From Agrostemma githago (taxonomy: Eukaryota; Streptophyta; Magnoliopsida; Caryophyllales; Caryophyllaceae): a stretch of DNA of 64,000 bases. A model generated the notes under the pieces. The model ran no database searches. It was not told the DNA's origin and worked only from the letters and a program-made list of their open reading frames with translations. Each line of letters begins with the position of its first letter. The first letter of the stretch is position 1. Made by a program: the position numbers and the translations under genes. The DNA lies in the NCBI GenBank assembly GCA_958450325.1, contig OY288241.1:52152078-52216077 (forward strand), in the 5' to 3' direction. Shown here one piece after another: positions 11,431 to 21,667 of this stretch.

Positions 11431-11570
11431 TGTATATATAGGCATGTCACCCACCCTCGTCTAGGGTTACTCGACCGAGTACCCTGCTGACTCGATCGAG
11501 TGGCCCAAAGCAACGCAGTCGGGCATGTTTGAGGGTCCACTCGATCGAGTGGGCTGACACTCGATCGAGT
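11431..11570 (-). promoter_or_regulatory. E1 LTR promoter: TATA box and upstream palindromes
   Basis: Minus strand: four CACTCGATCGAGTG-type boxes at 11469-11570, then 25-30 bp, then CCTATATATACACCC at 11443-11428. This is the layout of an RNA polymerase II LTR promoter in U3. That the palindromes bind a protein is inference from their dyad symmetry and position. Confidence 0.65.
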
Positions 11571-11957
11571 GGGTCAGCTGGAGCGAGAGGTCCTGGTTTT
11601 TTGGACCTTGGGTTAGGATTTTTGTGGGTCTTGTATTTAGGTTGGAATTTTGATGTTTGAGTGACTATTTTTTTGTGTCTCGGAACGGCTTTGACCGGGG
11701 TTTGACCCAATCGCTAAAAGTCGGTTTTATTTTCGGTGTCGGTTTTGACCCAAATTAGTCTTTTTTATTGGAAATGACCCACTGGGCCTGAATTTGAGGT
11801 TAGTTTTGTGAGATTTGTACTCCGTAAAAAGCCCAAGCCAGAAACCAATGGTCTGAGCCCATATCCGAGCGCGTAGAAACACGTTTGCGTCCGATCATCA
11901 TCGAGTGTTTTTTGGAAACTATTATAGACACCTAGCAGCCAAATGTGGGTGTCTACA

Positions 11958-12420
11958 CTATGACCCCTTGGACAAAGCAAAACAAGATAAACTTTTCGAG
12001 GGCGTCAGTCTCCATTCGAATAGCTGTCTTTCGGGATGCTTATGACCCCTAGGACAAAGCGAAACAAGATAAACTATTCTAGGGCGTCAGTCTCCACTCG
12101 AATAGCTACCTTTCGGGATGCCTATGACCCCTAGAACAAGTCAAAACAAGATAAACTATTTGAGGGCGTCAGTCTCCACTCGAATAACTGTCTTTCGGGA
12201 TGCCTATGACCCCTAGGACAAAGCAATATAAGATAAACTATTCGAGGGCGTCAGTCTGCACTCGAATAGCAGTCTTTCAGGATGCCTATGACCTCTAGGA
12301 CAAAGCAATATGAAATGCTCGAGGGCGTCAGTCTCCACTCAAACACTTGTCTTTGGGATGCCTCTGACCCCTAAGACAAAATAAACCATTCGAGGGTGTC
12401 AGTCTCCATTCGAATGAAAA
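11958..12420. repeat. 82-bp tandem array, about 5.5 units
   Basis: The word tatgacc recurs at 11959, 12041, 12123, 12205 and 12287, exactly 82 bp apart, then a 76-bp variant leads to 12363. Each unit holds 'cctaggacaaagc', 'ttcgagggcgtcagtctcca' and 'tttcgggatgc'. The array begins abruptly at the outer edge of the E1 LTR, so E1 is inserted inside a unit and more copies may lie beyond E1. Confidence 0.9.
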
Positions 12421-12421
12421 A

Positions 12422-12718
12422 TGCTGTGGAGGTATCAGACTCCTTCGAGGGTGTTGGTATCCACTCGAATTAAATTGCTGTGGAGGTATCAGACTCCTTC
12501 GAGGGTGTTGGTATCCACTCGAATTAAATTGCTGTGGAGGTATCAGACTCCTTCGAGGGCGTTGGTCTCCACTCGAATTAAATTGCTGTGGAGGTATCCA
12601 ACTTCTTCGAGGGCGTTGGTATCCACTCGAATTAAATTGCTGTGGAGGTATCAGACTCCTTCGAGGGCGTTGGTATCCACTCGAATTAAATTGCTGTGAA
12701 GGTATCAGACTCCAATGC
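12422..12718. repeat. 54-bp tandem array, about 5.5 units
   Basis: The word tgctgtgg recurs every 54 bp from 12422. Units share 'ttcgagggcgttggt' and 'ccactcgaatt' with the neighbouring 82-bp array, so the two arrays are related and one is probably a shortened derivative. Because 54 is divisible by 3 the plus strand stays open with an 18-residue repeat (LWRYQTPSR...). I take that as a by-product of the period, not as a protein gene. Confidence 0.9.
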
Positions 12719-13323
12719 CTCTTGGATAACTAAGACCCATTAGGCAAAAGTTGTTGTTGTTTATTTGTTTTAATTAAGTGGCTTTTGTTTTGCGGGTTTG
12801 TCTTATTTTGTTCGGGTTTGCTTTTGCTTTGTTTTGGTTTGTTATGCATTTGAGATTAGTTCAGAGTTTGCTTAGATTGGTTCAGTTTAGGTTGCTTTAT
12901 TACGTGTTCGGGTGCAGCGTTCACGTTAAGTGCGGCTCTTACCGTTTTTTTTTGTAACGGGCGTGCTTTATTGATGTTGATGAGTAATTGTTTCGTCGTT
13001 GTTATTTTTTTTTTCTTAAAAGGGTGTGCGTCTCGCGTATACCGAATGTTAAGCCTTGTTTGTTTTCGTTTTAGGCTGTGCTGGGCTGTTCAGACGCGCG
13101 CCCATCTGCGCCCCGATCTTCGGATGCCTAGCCCCCAGCGGTTCAGAATCCGGGCGCGTCACTTGAGGCGGTCGGGTTCTCGTGGATCGGGTTCGTAAGT
13201 AAACGAAAACTGGGGGGATTTGTTCATTCGACCGAAAAGTCGAACGCGTCACCCCCTTTGCCCCTAAATTGCTTCTCAATTTTTCTACACGATTTTCATC
13301 TCGATTTTCATCATACGCAAAAA
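12719..13323. other. Spacer upstream of the antisense PMD gene
   Basis: T/G-rich, no supported ORF. From about 13050 it becomes more GC-rich, and from 13220 C/T-rich (cacccccttt, ttgcttctcaattt), like a plant 5' leader, directly before the first PMD-gene ATG at 13324. No clear TATA box is seen. Confidence 0.4.
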
Positions 13324-16300
13324 TGTCGAATCCGGGTAAGTGTTCTTTACTCGTTTATTGTCGGTTTTGCTTGATTTGGTTAATTGTGAGTTTGTTTTGT
13401 TGAAACCCTAGAAAATCGATTTGGGTGTTTTTTAATTTCCTAAGTTTCGATGCTTGTGCTTAATCCCATTGTTAAATTAGGGTCGATTGGAGCTTGTCAG
13501 GGTAGTTATAAGCTTGATAGCGGATTTCGAGGTACGATAATGACTCCCTATAGTAATGGGTTCGAGATGCTAGGGTTAGGGACCATTTTTCCGGATATTT
13601 CCGCGTTTGTTTTGCGTAATCTTGTTCAATGGGTGTTTTTGAGAATACGAGTAGCTCCCTTGTCGATTTCTATGGGCTAGGGTGGCTCTTAGGGCTTTCC
13701 GTGAGGTTTTGTGTGTCTTACCATGGGCCAAAAGGTGTCGTAACGATGCCGGATTTTCCCGAAACCACTTCCATTGTGATTGGGAACGAAAATGGGTGTT
13801 AGCGGCCTTTTTGGAATTTTAATATCCTTATCCGGAATTTTGACCCTACTTTGACCTGTTTAAGCCGCTTTAACCTGGCCTGAGGCATGGGTTTTTTCGT
13901 GTTTTGTTTGATTTTATAGCTAGAGGTGACACCGAGCGTCCCGAGGGAGCTTCCACGGTTGGTGCTAGTGGCGAGGCCGCCGGGACGAGGTTATAGACTC
14001 CCCGTGGGATTCATCTCAGCATCTCGATGGAGTATTTCATCTCAGCGTCGTGATCCAGAGGCCATAAATGAGGCCGATTTTGACAGGGTGAGAAAGCGCA
14101 GGCTTCCCGAGACAGTTGCTGGGAGGGCCCATGTCCCGGCTCCCATACCGGAGAATGAGGAGATTGGCTATGAGGATCCCGAGTGGGCTCGGGACTGGGA
14201 TGGTCCTCAGTTGTTGTTTCATCTTGACCTACACGTTTCTCACCGCATCGTGCATGGTCTGGTGAGTGTCCCGTTCGTATTTATTAGTTATGTCTTGGAT
14301 TTTGGCTCGGGTTAGGTTAGGTTTGTTTCATTTATACTTGTATTGCTTTGGTTTGCAGTCCCCATGTCCGATGAGGACTTTCTCGGGCTTTACTACGTGT
14401 CTCGAGATTTATTCTCAGAAGTTGATCCCCGCGGTAAATGGGATTACCGCAAGGACTGCTCTAGGTCCCGTGGTCGAGCAATTGGTCCGGTTGGTGGGTT
14501 GCAAGAGTAAGTGCAACCTCATGGTGATTAGAGCGATGGTAAATTGCTTTCATGATACTACCTCAACCTCCCACAAGGCCTTTGGGGAGGTCGGGATGAC
14601 CCTAGAGGATTTCGAGATGAATACCGGTTTGCCCTGGGCTAGATAGTGTTGAGGTGCGGGGCCTTATCGGGGATTGTTTGGAGCGTGAGGCATATAGTGC
14701 GCCTCATGCTCTGGTGAGCTCGAACATCACCGATCACTTCGAGCGGGTGGCGGTGTTAGAGGGTCAAGAACCCAACACGCCGAAGCAGGATGCCCGGTTG
14801 TATGTGGTTGTTGTACTTCGTAGGATCGACCCACTTCTCGGATAAAGGCGAGAGGTTCAGTACTAGGATCTTGCCTCTTCTGGCTCAGCTAGAACGTTTT
14901 GATTGGGTAACCGCGGTTTTCGCGGAGATGACTCGCTATTTGCAAGTCATGGTGAGGCCGTTGGAGGTGGAGTCGGCCTCAGTCTTGCCCATCGTGGGTC
15001 TAGGCCTTGTACTGGAGGTTAGTTGTTATTCTCGTTTTTGCATCTCAAGTTCTGCTTAGTTTTGGCTTAGTTTTGTTAAGGTGTTTTGGGATTTTTCATG
15101 CTTGGATCTACTCTTACTTCCCCTGTTTGGCACCTAAAACGGTGCGGGTTCATTCGAAGAGATTCCCGACGGCGATCGAGTGGAGGCTAGCTCAACCTAA
15201 GAGTACAATCAGCCACTACCCGTCGGAGAATGTGCTGGTTAACTAGCTACGCCTCGAGGATATAAGTTTTCTCTTTATAGCCTATTTTATTTAGTAGCCC
15301 CCAAGGTTTAGGATTTATTGAGATGCTGGTTTTGTTGTGTAGTTTGTGGCCCGCCCTTGGGCCAATTATGAGGGCGTGCCTGAGTATGTGGCTGCGGAGG
15401 TGAGGCCTCAAAGTTATAGGAGGATGCTCCTGCCTGCGTTGTTTCGCCCGGTTTGGTATCTGGGCGAGCGGTTGGTGCGTCAGTGTTTGTATGACGATTT
15501 CAGGGTGCCAGTTGATCCTCCCCGGACCATGTTCAGATCGTCGACCACCGCAGAGGTCCTCGAGGGTAGGGATGGAGAAGGAGGCGATGCGCTCCTGGTG
15601 CCTGGTGCCTCCTATCTATCTCACGTCAGCCAACGACTAGCTTGCCACCGCCTTGTGGTAAGGTTTTAATCTTTGGTTTTAGGGTTTGTTTCATGGTTTA
15701 GTGCTTTCTTGCCCCTTGACCGGCCGATTTGTTGCTCTCTCAGCTGGCCGATCCGACTGATGCTATTCAGCCCCCAGAGTTCCCCCTAACGCTGCTCAGG
15801 GTGGATGCGGCCGGGATAGATTTCTTTGAGCCTCTCCCCCCGTGTTCTGCCGAGGAGATGGACGCTGGGATAGGAGTGGCATGACCGGGTATACCGGGTG
15901 AGTTTTGGCTTTCGTTTTTGGTTTGGGTCTTAAGAGTTAGGGTTGGTTTGTCTAACTTCTGTGGTTTCACCTTTCAGGTTTCATCAGCTTGCCGTCAGCG
16001 GATGGCAGGCCGCCAACCGCTTCCGGGTCTACGCCTTGAGGGTTTCCCGTGACACTTCAGGACCTTGATCTGTGAGTTTTCGTGACTAGGGTGAATTTCT
16101 AGGCTGCTTGTGTGTTTTCGTAATGCTTAGGTGTATTTGTAGGATGTCCCGGATATGGTGGGACAGCTGGTGACTCGGGTGACCGAACTCGAGGCGGAGG
16201 TGGCTGAGGCGCGACAGCTCCTGCAATCTCGGGCCGCCGAGAGTACTCAGCTTAAGGAGCAGCTGGCTCGGTCTCAGGGCGAGACCTCCGCGCAGGGTGA

Positions 16301-16522
16301 GACTAGGCATCGAATTGAGAGGGAGGCAGAGGGTGAGGCTACGGGTCGAGCTACGGGTGCTACCGAGGAGGTTGGAGGAGTCCCCGAGACGGTTACCTTA
16401 GATATGTTGTCGAGAATGGATGGTAGTGAGTCTCCTCTTCTAGATCTGGAGGATCTAGGTTTGGATGACGACATTTGTGAGGTTGTGATAGCCATTGACG
16501 CGGCTTCTAGAGGTCCTCCTTA
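13324..16522 (+). pseudogene. Plant mobile domain (PMD) gene, antisense in E5, frame-damaged
   Basis: Exon-intron gene with GT-AG sites: short exon 13324-13336 (MSNP), exons about 13920-14261, 14359-15017, 15081-15237, 15341-15657, 15744 onward and a last exon about 16153-16522. Landmarks of the aminotransferase-like plant mobile domain appear in order: MTLEDFEMNTGLPW, GSTHFSDKGERFSTRILPLL, AWIYSYFP, then SYRRMLLPALFRPVWYLGERL. The last exon is a helical Glu/Arg/Gln-rich coiled coil ending DLGLDDDICEVV. In MAIN/MAIL1 proteins this domain acts in silencing and development, and it is known as TE cargo. At least three frame changes (about 13985, 14500, 14815) suggest a pseudogene. Exon borders are by eye. 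Confidence 0.7.
13686..13917 (+). repeat. Intron module shared with CACTA element C3
   Basis: The 3' part of the first PMD-gene intron (donor 13337, acceptor 13919) aligns by eye along its full length with 53827-54050, which lies in the leader intron of the C3 transposase gene. Shared words include ccaaaaggtgtcgtaa, tttcccgaaaccactt, ggtgttagcgg and ttgacctgttt. Both copies are in gene-sense orientation and close to an acceptor. Confidence 0.8.
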
Positions 16523-17436
16523 GCCTCGATTTATGTACGGATTTGTATGTTTTGTATATTTTCTTGAGATTTTTATTATTTGAATTAGTTGGATTAGTCT
16601 TGTGTTTTCGTTTGGCGAATTGTTTACCTAGATTGACAAGTAATCACTTTTGCGTTCATTTATTTGCGATTCGATCTTAGTTTATGGTGCGTTGACATTG
16701 CATGGGAGTACGAAAATAGTTCCTTTTGGATGTTTTTGAAATGCGTAAGTTTGAGCCGGGAATCGGATCAGATAGTACGTCGATTAAAATGTTTTGACTT
16801 GAGATGGGTGAGATGTAAAACATTAACGTGTTTTGACCGAGTGTATTAGGAAATGAGTGTAGTTATTTTGACATTCAAAATGAGGTCGAAGTTAAAATCC
16901 AGGCAATTTTTGGAAAAACTTAGACCACTTTTTGCATACTCATAACATTGCCTTATTAGGCTACAGACGCGACTTGACAATAACCGTTAAAAGGCTACAA
17001 CACGCCTAGGTGGGGTAGCTTATCCCCCCTAAAAAAAATGAAAAGACGCATAAGTCTCGCGTGTCCGACGGGTGAACTCGCGTTCCTGTAAGTCTTGCAT
17101 GTTTATTTCGGTCTCCGGAGAGGGCTTTAGTGACTTCGGTAGGTCGTTCCCGATGTCCGAGGTGTCACGTGGTAGCTATGGTGATACTGCAGGATCGGTG
17201 TCTTTATTTTCGGGATGCTCTAGATGATGTCTGCCCAGGGATAGGCGCCTGGGCTAAGGCTCTCGGGTTCTGAGTCGCCTGGGCTCGGGCGCCTGGGCCA
17301 GGGCGGTTCGAGTCCCGTTTATGGAAATTTTTGTTGTTTCCTAATTGTTGTGGGATAAGGGCTATATATATGGGTTGTGGGTGCTCGTTTTAGACATACT
17401 AGAATATCCATAGGGTCTAGAACATCCACTTTTAGG
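16523..17436 (+). promoter_or_regulatory. Intergenic region and promoter of the second antisense gene
   Basis: No ORF is supported in 16523-17340. Repeated cgcctgggc/cctgggctcgg words at 17228-17300 precede a TATA box, gctatatatatggg, at about 17360-17372. The first credible ATG is at 17437, about 70 bp further on. This is a plausible core promoter with an upstream GC-rich box cluster resembling the layout of the LTR promoters. Confidence 0.55.
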
Positions 17437-18831
17437 GTCATGTCAGGTTTCGAGAATCTTCTAACCGAGTGGGCGGGTTCTTTTAAGAAATGCGACCCCG
17501 AGGTTTATTCAAATGATGGTTTGTCAACGGTCGCTGCGTTGAGTCGGGTCAAGATACAAGATGACTTCTTATTGGCATGCTCTAAGTTTTGGGACTCAAA
17601 AGGCCATGTTTTTGCTTTCCCCGGGGGTAAAATTTGTCCTCTTCCCGAAGAGATAGATGCTATAGGTGGGTGGAGTTCGGTTCGGCCTTGCGTGCTTTCG
17701 GGGGATGACGCTTATGTAGAGCGGTTTTGTCACTTTTTGGACCTTTCTTCGTTGGAGGAGGCTAAGGTTTTCTTTGGGAGAGATGACATTGACTTAGGGT
17801 TGCTTTTTAGGACATTCTCACAGGCTGGTTCCTACGATATTTCGGCTCTAGCATGTAGGCGTGCTTTTAACATCGCGGTGGCTTGTTATTATATTTTCGA
17901 GGATGCGAAGGCACGCAAAGGTTGGGGTGACCCTCGAGTTTTAAATGTGGTGATGGGAATGGAACATGGACGATCACCCTCTTTGCTTATTTTGGGTGAG
18001 CTTATTCTAGGTCTCGATGCTCGTGCCCGACTCCACAAGACATCTTTTCGGGGTTCCAGGATTATTTTACAGGTGTTTTTTGGTGTCATGTTTCCTTGTT
18101 GCTTGGTTTTTGTTTTTGTTTTTGTGGTTTCTTTGGTTTGAAGGTGTGACGTTTCGTCGTGGTTCGTGCAGGCTTGGTTACAGGAGCAGCTCGGTTTGGT
18201 CGACCCTCCCCGGGGCTTCAAGGGTTATAACTACAAGAGCTTCACGGGCTGAAAGATGGTGCAGGTGTGGAGTAAAGGTCACGCCAAAGAGGAGTGGTTC
18301 TCCTACTTGTCTAAGGGGCAGTTGGTCATTAGGTGGTCCATCTCGTGGTGGAATATTAGTGGGCGCGCCGGGTTTCCATTTTCGTCTTCAACCAAGCCTT
18401 TGTTAATACTATCCATAAGGGATTCGGTCTATATTTACCCGTGCGTGTTGTCGAACCAAATGGGTGTCAAACCACCCTTTTCGAAGACTGCTAAGGATAT
18501 TTCTAGTTTCGACTCATGGACGGAGGATTCGCTTAGGGAATTTAGGGTGTCCTGGGAACAGAGGTTTTCGCGTCCCGTCATTATTGAGAGCGTTCGACCG
18601 ACCAACATTGCTTCCGTCCGGCGGGGGGTTTGTGAACACCCGTCAGGACAGAGCAACTCAAAAGTTAAGAGGACAGCGCCGCTAGGGGACGAGAAGGTGA
18701 CTCGAAGGAATGTCACTAAGTGCCTGACCAAAAACAGTGTTACCGATCCTAGTACCATCAGTTCATCTATGCGGGCCAAGACTAACGAGACCCATATTAA
18801 AAATGTGAGAGAGGAAGGAATGTGGGATTGA
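17437..18831 (+). pseudogene. PMD/DUF7745-like gene, antisense in E5, one stop
   Basis: ATG 17437 (MSGFENLLTEWAG) is preferred over an upstream in-frame ATG because it follows the TATA box at a normal distance. Exon 1 ends at 18072, an intron runs 18073-18171 (gtgttttt to gtgcag), and exon 2 starts AWLQEQLGLVDPP in frame. Total is about 431 codons with one TGA at 18250-18252. Features such as FPGGKICPLPEEIDAIGGW, the ALACRRAFNIAVACYYIF helix, LILGELILGL and YIYPCVLSNQMGV recall the helical domain of retroelement-associated PMD/DUF7745 proteins. The C-terminal 100 residues are basic and low complexity. The family assignment is by resemblance only; biochemical function is unknown. Confidence 0.55.
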
Positions 18832-20654
18832 CTAGACTCGCCTTTAGCTAGGGCGGTGGAAGCTTGTGTTCGGAGGGGCTGATGGTGAGAGACCCGAACA
18901 AGCACGCCCGAATGGCGAGGGAATGGAAAAGTTGGACCGGTAGAGCCCAGCCGTTTACTACTATGTTGTATTAATTGATATTATGTGGCGTATTAGTACT
19001 AGCTTTTTGTAGGGTTTGCTTGACATGTTGTCATTTTTCGGGGTGGCCGGATGTTAGATGCTCGATGTAAAGGGCCTTGACAAAGGCTTGATTTAACTAA
19101 TTTTGCATTAATGAGAAGCACATTTTTTTTATTCATATTATTTTTTTTTTTTTTTTTTTTTTGTGGTGGCTCGCAACTCGATTCTTCCTTTTGCCCGGAG
19201 CGCCCTTTCGGCTCACCCTTTTTTGCTTTTTTGCTTTTTTTCTTTTCTTTTTCCTTTTTTTTACGACGGCTGGCAACTCTTTTCTTCATTTTGCCCGGGG
19301 CGCCCTTTCGAGTTTTCACCCCGTCCTCGGCTCGTCGTTTGTGCTTCGTCATTAAAATCACTCGTTAACCGGAACATAGGGGGGGTTCCGATTTGCATGT
19401 GAATCGAGCAAGCGATTTTGTCGTTTTTTTTTATTGTACCCTTGAAAGGGTTGCCTACGTATCCGTGTTTAGACGGAATCAAACCATCTTCGTAGTTCAT
19501 AATAGATGTGAGTGATTTTGCTTTAAACTCGTTATGCCAATTATCGATGTGAGATGTTTAGAGTGTACTCACCCTAGTTATAGAACTAAGGTGAAGTGAT
19601 TGGGTGTGACCTCTTAAAAGTGACAATTACTGAGATACCGTGTTTGGGTCAGGGTGTCTGGCTTGGATGGTTTTGGAATGTAGAGCTAGGTAGTAAGCGG
19701 TTTCGATAGATCAAAATCTGGAGCTTGATTTTTATGGAGTTAGAGCTATGGGCTGAGGTTTCGTAATGTGGTAGGAAAAGGGAAGCTGAGTAAAAATGAC
19801 TCAGACTTCAATCGGGTGGGATGTAAATTACGTGGGATCTGATTTCCATGTATGGCCCTAACGGCTGGGATTATCCTATTGAGCTTGAACCCTCAAAATT
19901 CCGGATTGTCTCCTAACGAGTGTCTCGGGAAGGTCATAAGGGTTGTAATGTAGGGAGGCTAACATTTGGTGCTAGCTGACCAGTCTGTTTATTTTTACCC
20001 CTTTTTTTTTCTTTTTTTTTTTCCTTTTTGTTCGGACTTTTATTGGGTGATTGAATATTGATTCCAACCTATGAACTTGGCCTCGGTCATTTCTGCATTG
20101 GTGGATATGACCATTTTGGTTGGCTTTGGTTTAGTTTTCCCTTGGCTCCTTTTGGCCATTTCAGACTTTTTTTTTTTGTCGGACTAGCATCTATGGTAGG
20201 AATTGGTCGGTCTTTGTTCAAGGGATGTTTATTGTGAGGAATGGGTTTGCCTTCCGTCTTTGATCACAAGCTAAAAGACTATCTGGATTTGTCATAGGAT
20301 TTGGGAATGCTCGTTCTAAGGGATAGTTTGTGGCTTTCTATACCAGGCGTGGAATAGGTAAAAGAAAAGAACACGGGATCTCAGTTCTTGTACTTCCTCG
20401 TTGTTTCGTGGTATGTTTGATTGTTATCGAGAAATGGCATAGCATCGAGTCGTAAGCAAGAAGGTGCGTTATTTTAAAATCAAGCATTTGTCGAGGCGCA
20501 TTATAAAGGAAGAAAAGTTCATTTCTTTTTATTGATAGTAATAGGCGGGCTATGCGCCCGAGATATTGTTTTTGGGGAGGTGGAGGATAGATCCCCTCGC
20601 ACCTCCTTACTCAATGTGAACAAAAGATATTTGTTATACTATTAGGTCTAGGCT
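18832..20654. other. Noncoding E5 interior with conserved motif and T-rich tracts
   Basis: Contains poly-T tracts (19139-19162, 19205-19262, 20004-20030, 20168-20178) with two diverged copies of a gcccggagcgccctttcg / gcccggggcgccctttcg block about 100 bp apart (19193, 19290). The structured motif ttgcctacgtatcc / cggaatcaaacc / cgtagttc lies at 19432-19502, as in E1. The remainder shows no supported ORF. Confidence 0.6.
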
Positions 20655-21392
20655 CTAAGACGAACTAGACTCTAACTCGGACACAGATTTGCTCGTCTTG
20701 ACGGGTGCCCGTGGGTCGTCGGGATCTCCCTCGATATTCGGGACATTCTCCTTTATAGGGTCGTGGTGGGAACAACCGATGGTGTCGTCAAGGACAGTGT
20801 GAACGCTAAAGGGGTTTGTGGTATTGTTTGGTTTCTCGGGTGTAGGGAGAGGAATCGTCCCATTTTCGATCATGTCTTGTATGACATGTTTGAATCGATA
20901 GCAGGATTCGGTATTGTGCTCGTTACCTTGGTGATATAGGCAATAAGCATTAGGGGTCCAACTTTTGCCTCGTCTGCCGACTGTTGGGTCCGGAGTGGAA
21001 CCCATGGGCAAGAGCAACCCTTGATTGACTAAGTGCTTAAGAGCTTCGGTGTAAGATGAATTGATTCAGGTAAACTCCCTCGGTGATCTTTCTACTTTGT
21101 TGGATGTGGTCTTATAAGGTCTTGGTGTTCTTTCCGTATCGACTTTGGTAAGCTTTGATCGGACGGAGCGTTGGGATAATCTGTCTTGGGTAGGCACTTG
21201 GGCGTGGTAATTGCCCGGATTGCCGTTCGTTTCACTTTCTGTGTCCCTACTCTCAAGGAAATTGAGGCGGCTATCGATGTGACGGACGGAGGAAGTCAGA
21301 CGGGTTACCGAAGTATGGATGTTGCGAACTAATTCGGTTAGGGTATTGACATCGTTGCGGATGCTTTCGATGGTGTTCGGATCTATCGACAT
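20655..21392 (-). pseudogene. E5 truncated gag (capsid core missing)
   Basis: One minus-strand frame of 246 codons with a single TGA near 21066. The N-terminus (MSIDPNTIESIRNDVNTLTE) is a predicted coiled coil like the start of E1/E2 gag. The C-terminal half has NAYCLYHQGNEHNTESCYRFKH, i.e. the C-x2-H-x4-H-x4-C motif of Tat gag, then IQDMIENGTIPLP, near identical to IQDLIESGKIPLP in E2. The roughly 200-residue capsid segment between them is absent. Known families of non-autonomous elements keep gag parts like this and use partner-encoded pol. Confidence 0.75.
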
Positions 21393-21667
21393 GTTGGGGA
21401 GTGATTCTGTGGGAAATGATCAAAAGATCAGAACGGATCCACCGGATGACGTAAGAGACTCGAGGGATGCTCGTAATCGAGCGACGCGGAAATGAGACCC
21501 TTGATTTGCGCGTGTTTGCGGTCATTGGCTTAGGAACTCAGGTGCTTTAGACTCGGTGTATTCGGCGAAACGCCTTATGAATTTATGTATCTAGAGCGAG
21601 AAGATTTGACACAAATCTCAGGGGTGAGATTCAGAAGAGGACTTTCTCTAGACGAGACGACCCAAAA

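Larger units (their letters stand above)
807..11957 (-). mobile_element. Tat-clade Ty3/gypsy retrotransposon E1 (degenerate, 3' end off window)
   Basis: Read on the minus strand the order is 5' LTR (11957-9106), tRNA primer-binding site (9102-9085), leader, gag, protease, reverse transcriptase, RNase H regions, integrase, a conserved noncoding motif and an antisense ORF remnant. This is the order of Tat elements with an ORF beyond pol. The coding part has at least six in-frame stops and three single-base indels relative to its relative E2, so it cannot make its own polyprotein. It is inserted in the 82-bp tandem array of E5; bases 11958-11962 (ctatg) would be one target-site duplicate. The 3' LTR lies left of the window. 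Confidence 0.9.
9106..11957 (-). repeat. E1 5' LTR (Tat family, 2852 bp)
   Basis: Bounded by TG and CA. The plus-strand ends are tgtggacatgac and gtgtctaca, identical in kind to the E2 LTR (44897-48764) and solo LTR S2 (49047-51375). The minus strand has a TATA box at 11443-11431 (ctatatataca), which places the U3/R border nearby. Two clusters of the palindrome cactcgatcgagtg flank the transcribed part (9888-10107 and 11469-11570). A GC-rich cgcgac/cgcgag cluster is at 10370-10443. U5 carries a conserved 73-codon ORF (9569-9348) and a copy of the first ten PBS bases (9217-9208). Confidence 0.92.

Noticed and set aside
12421..12699. 92-aa repeat protein LWRYQTPSR...
   Set aside because: The 54-bp period is divisible by three, so one frame stays open automatically; no start context or downstream domain.
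19111..19402. Phe-rich 60-85 aa ORFs
   Set aside because: Translations of poly-T tracts and two duplicated GC-rich blocks.
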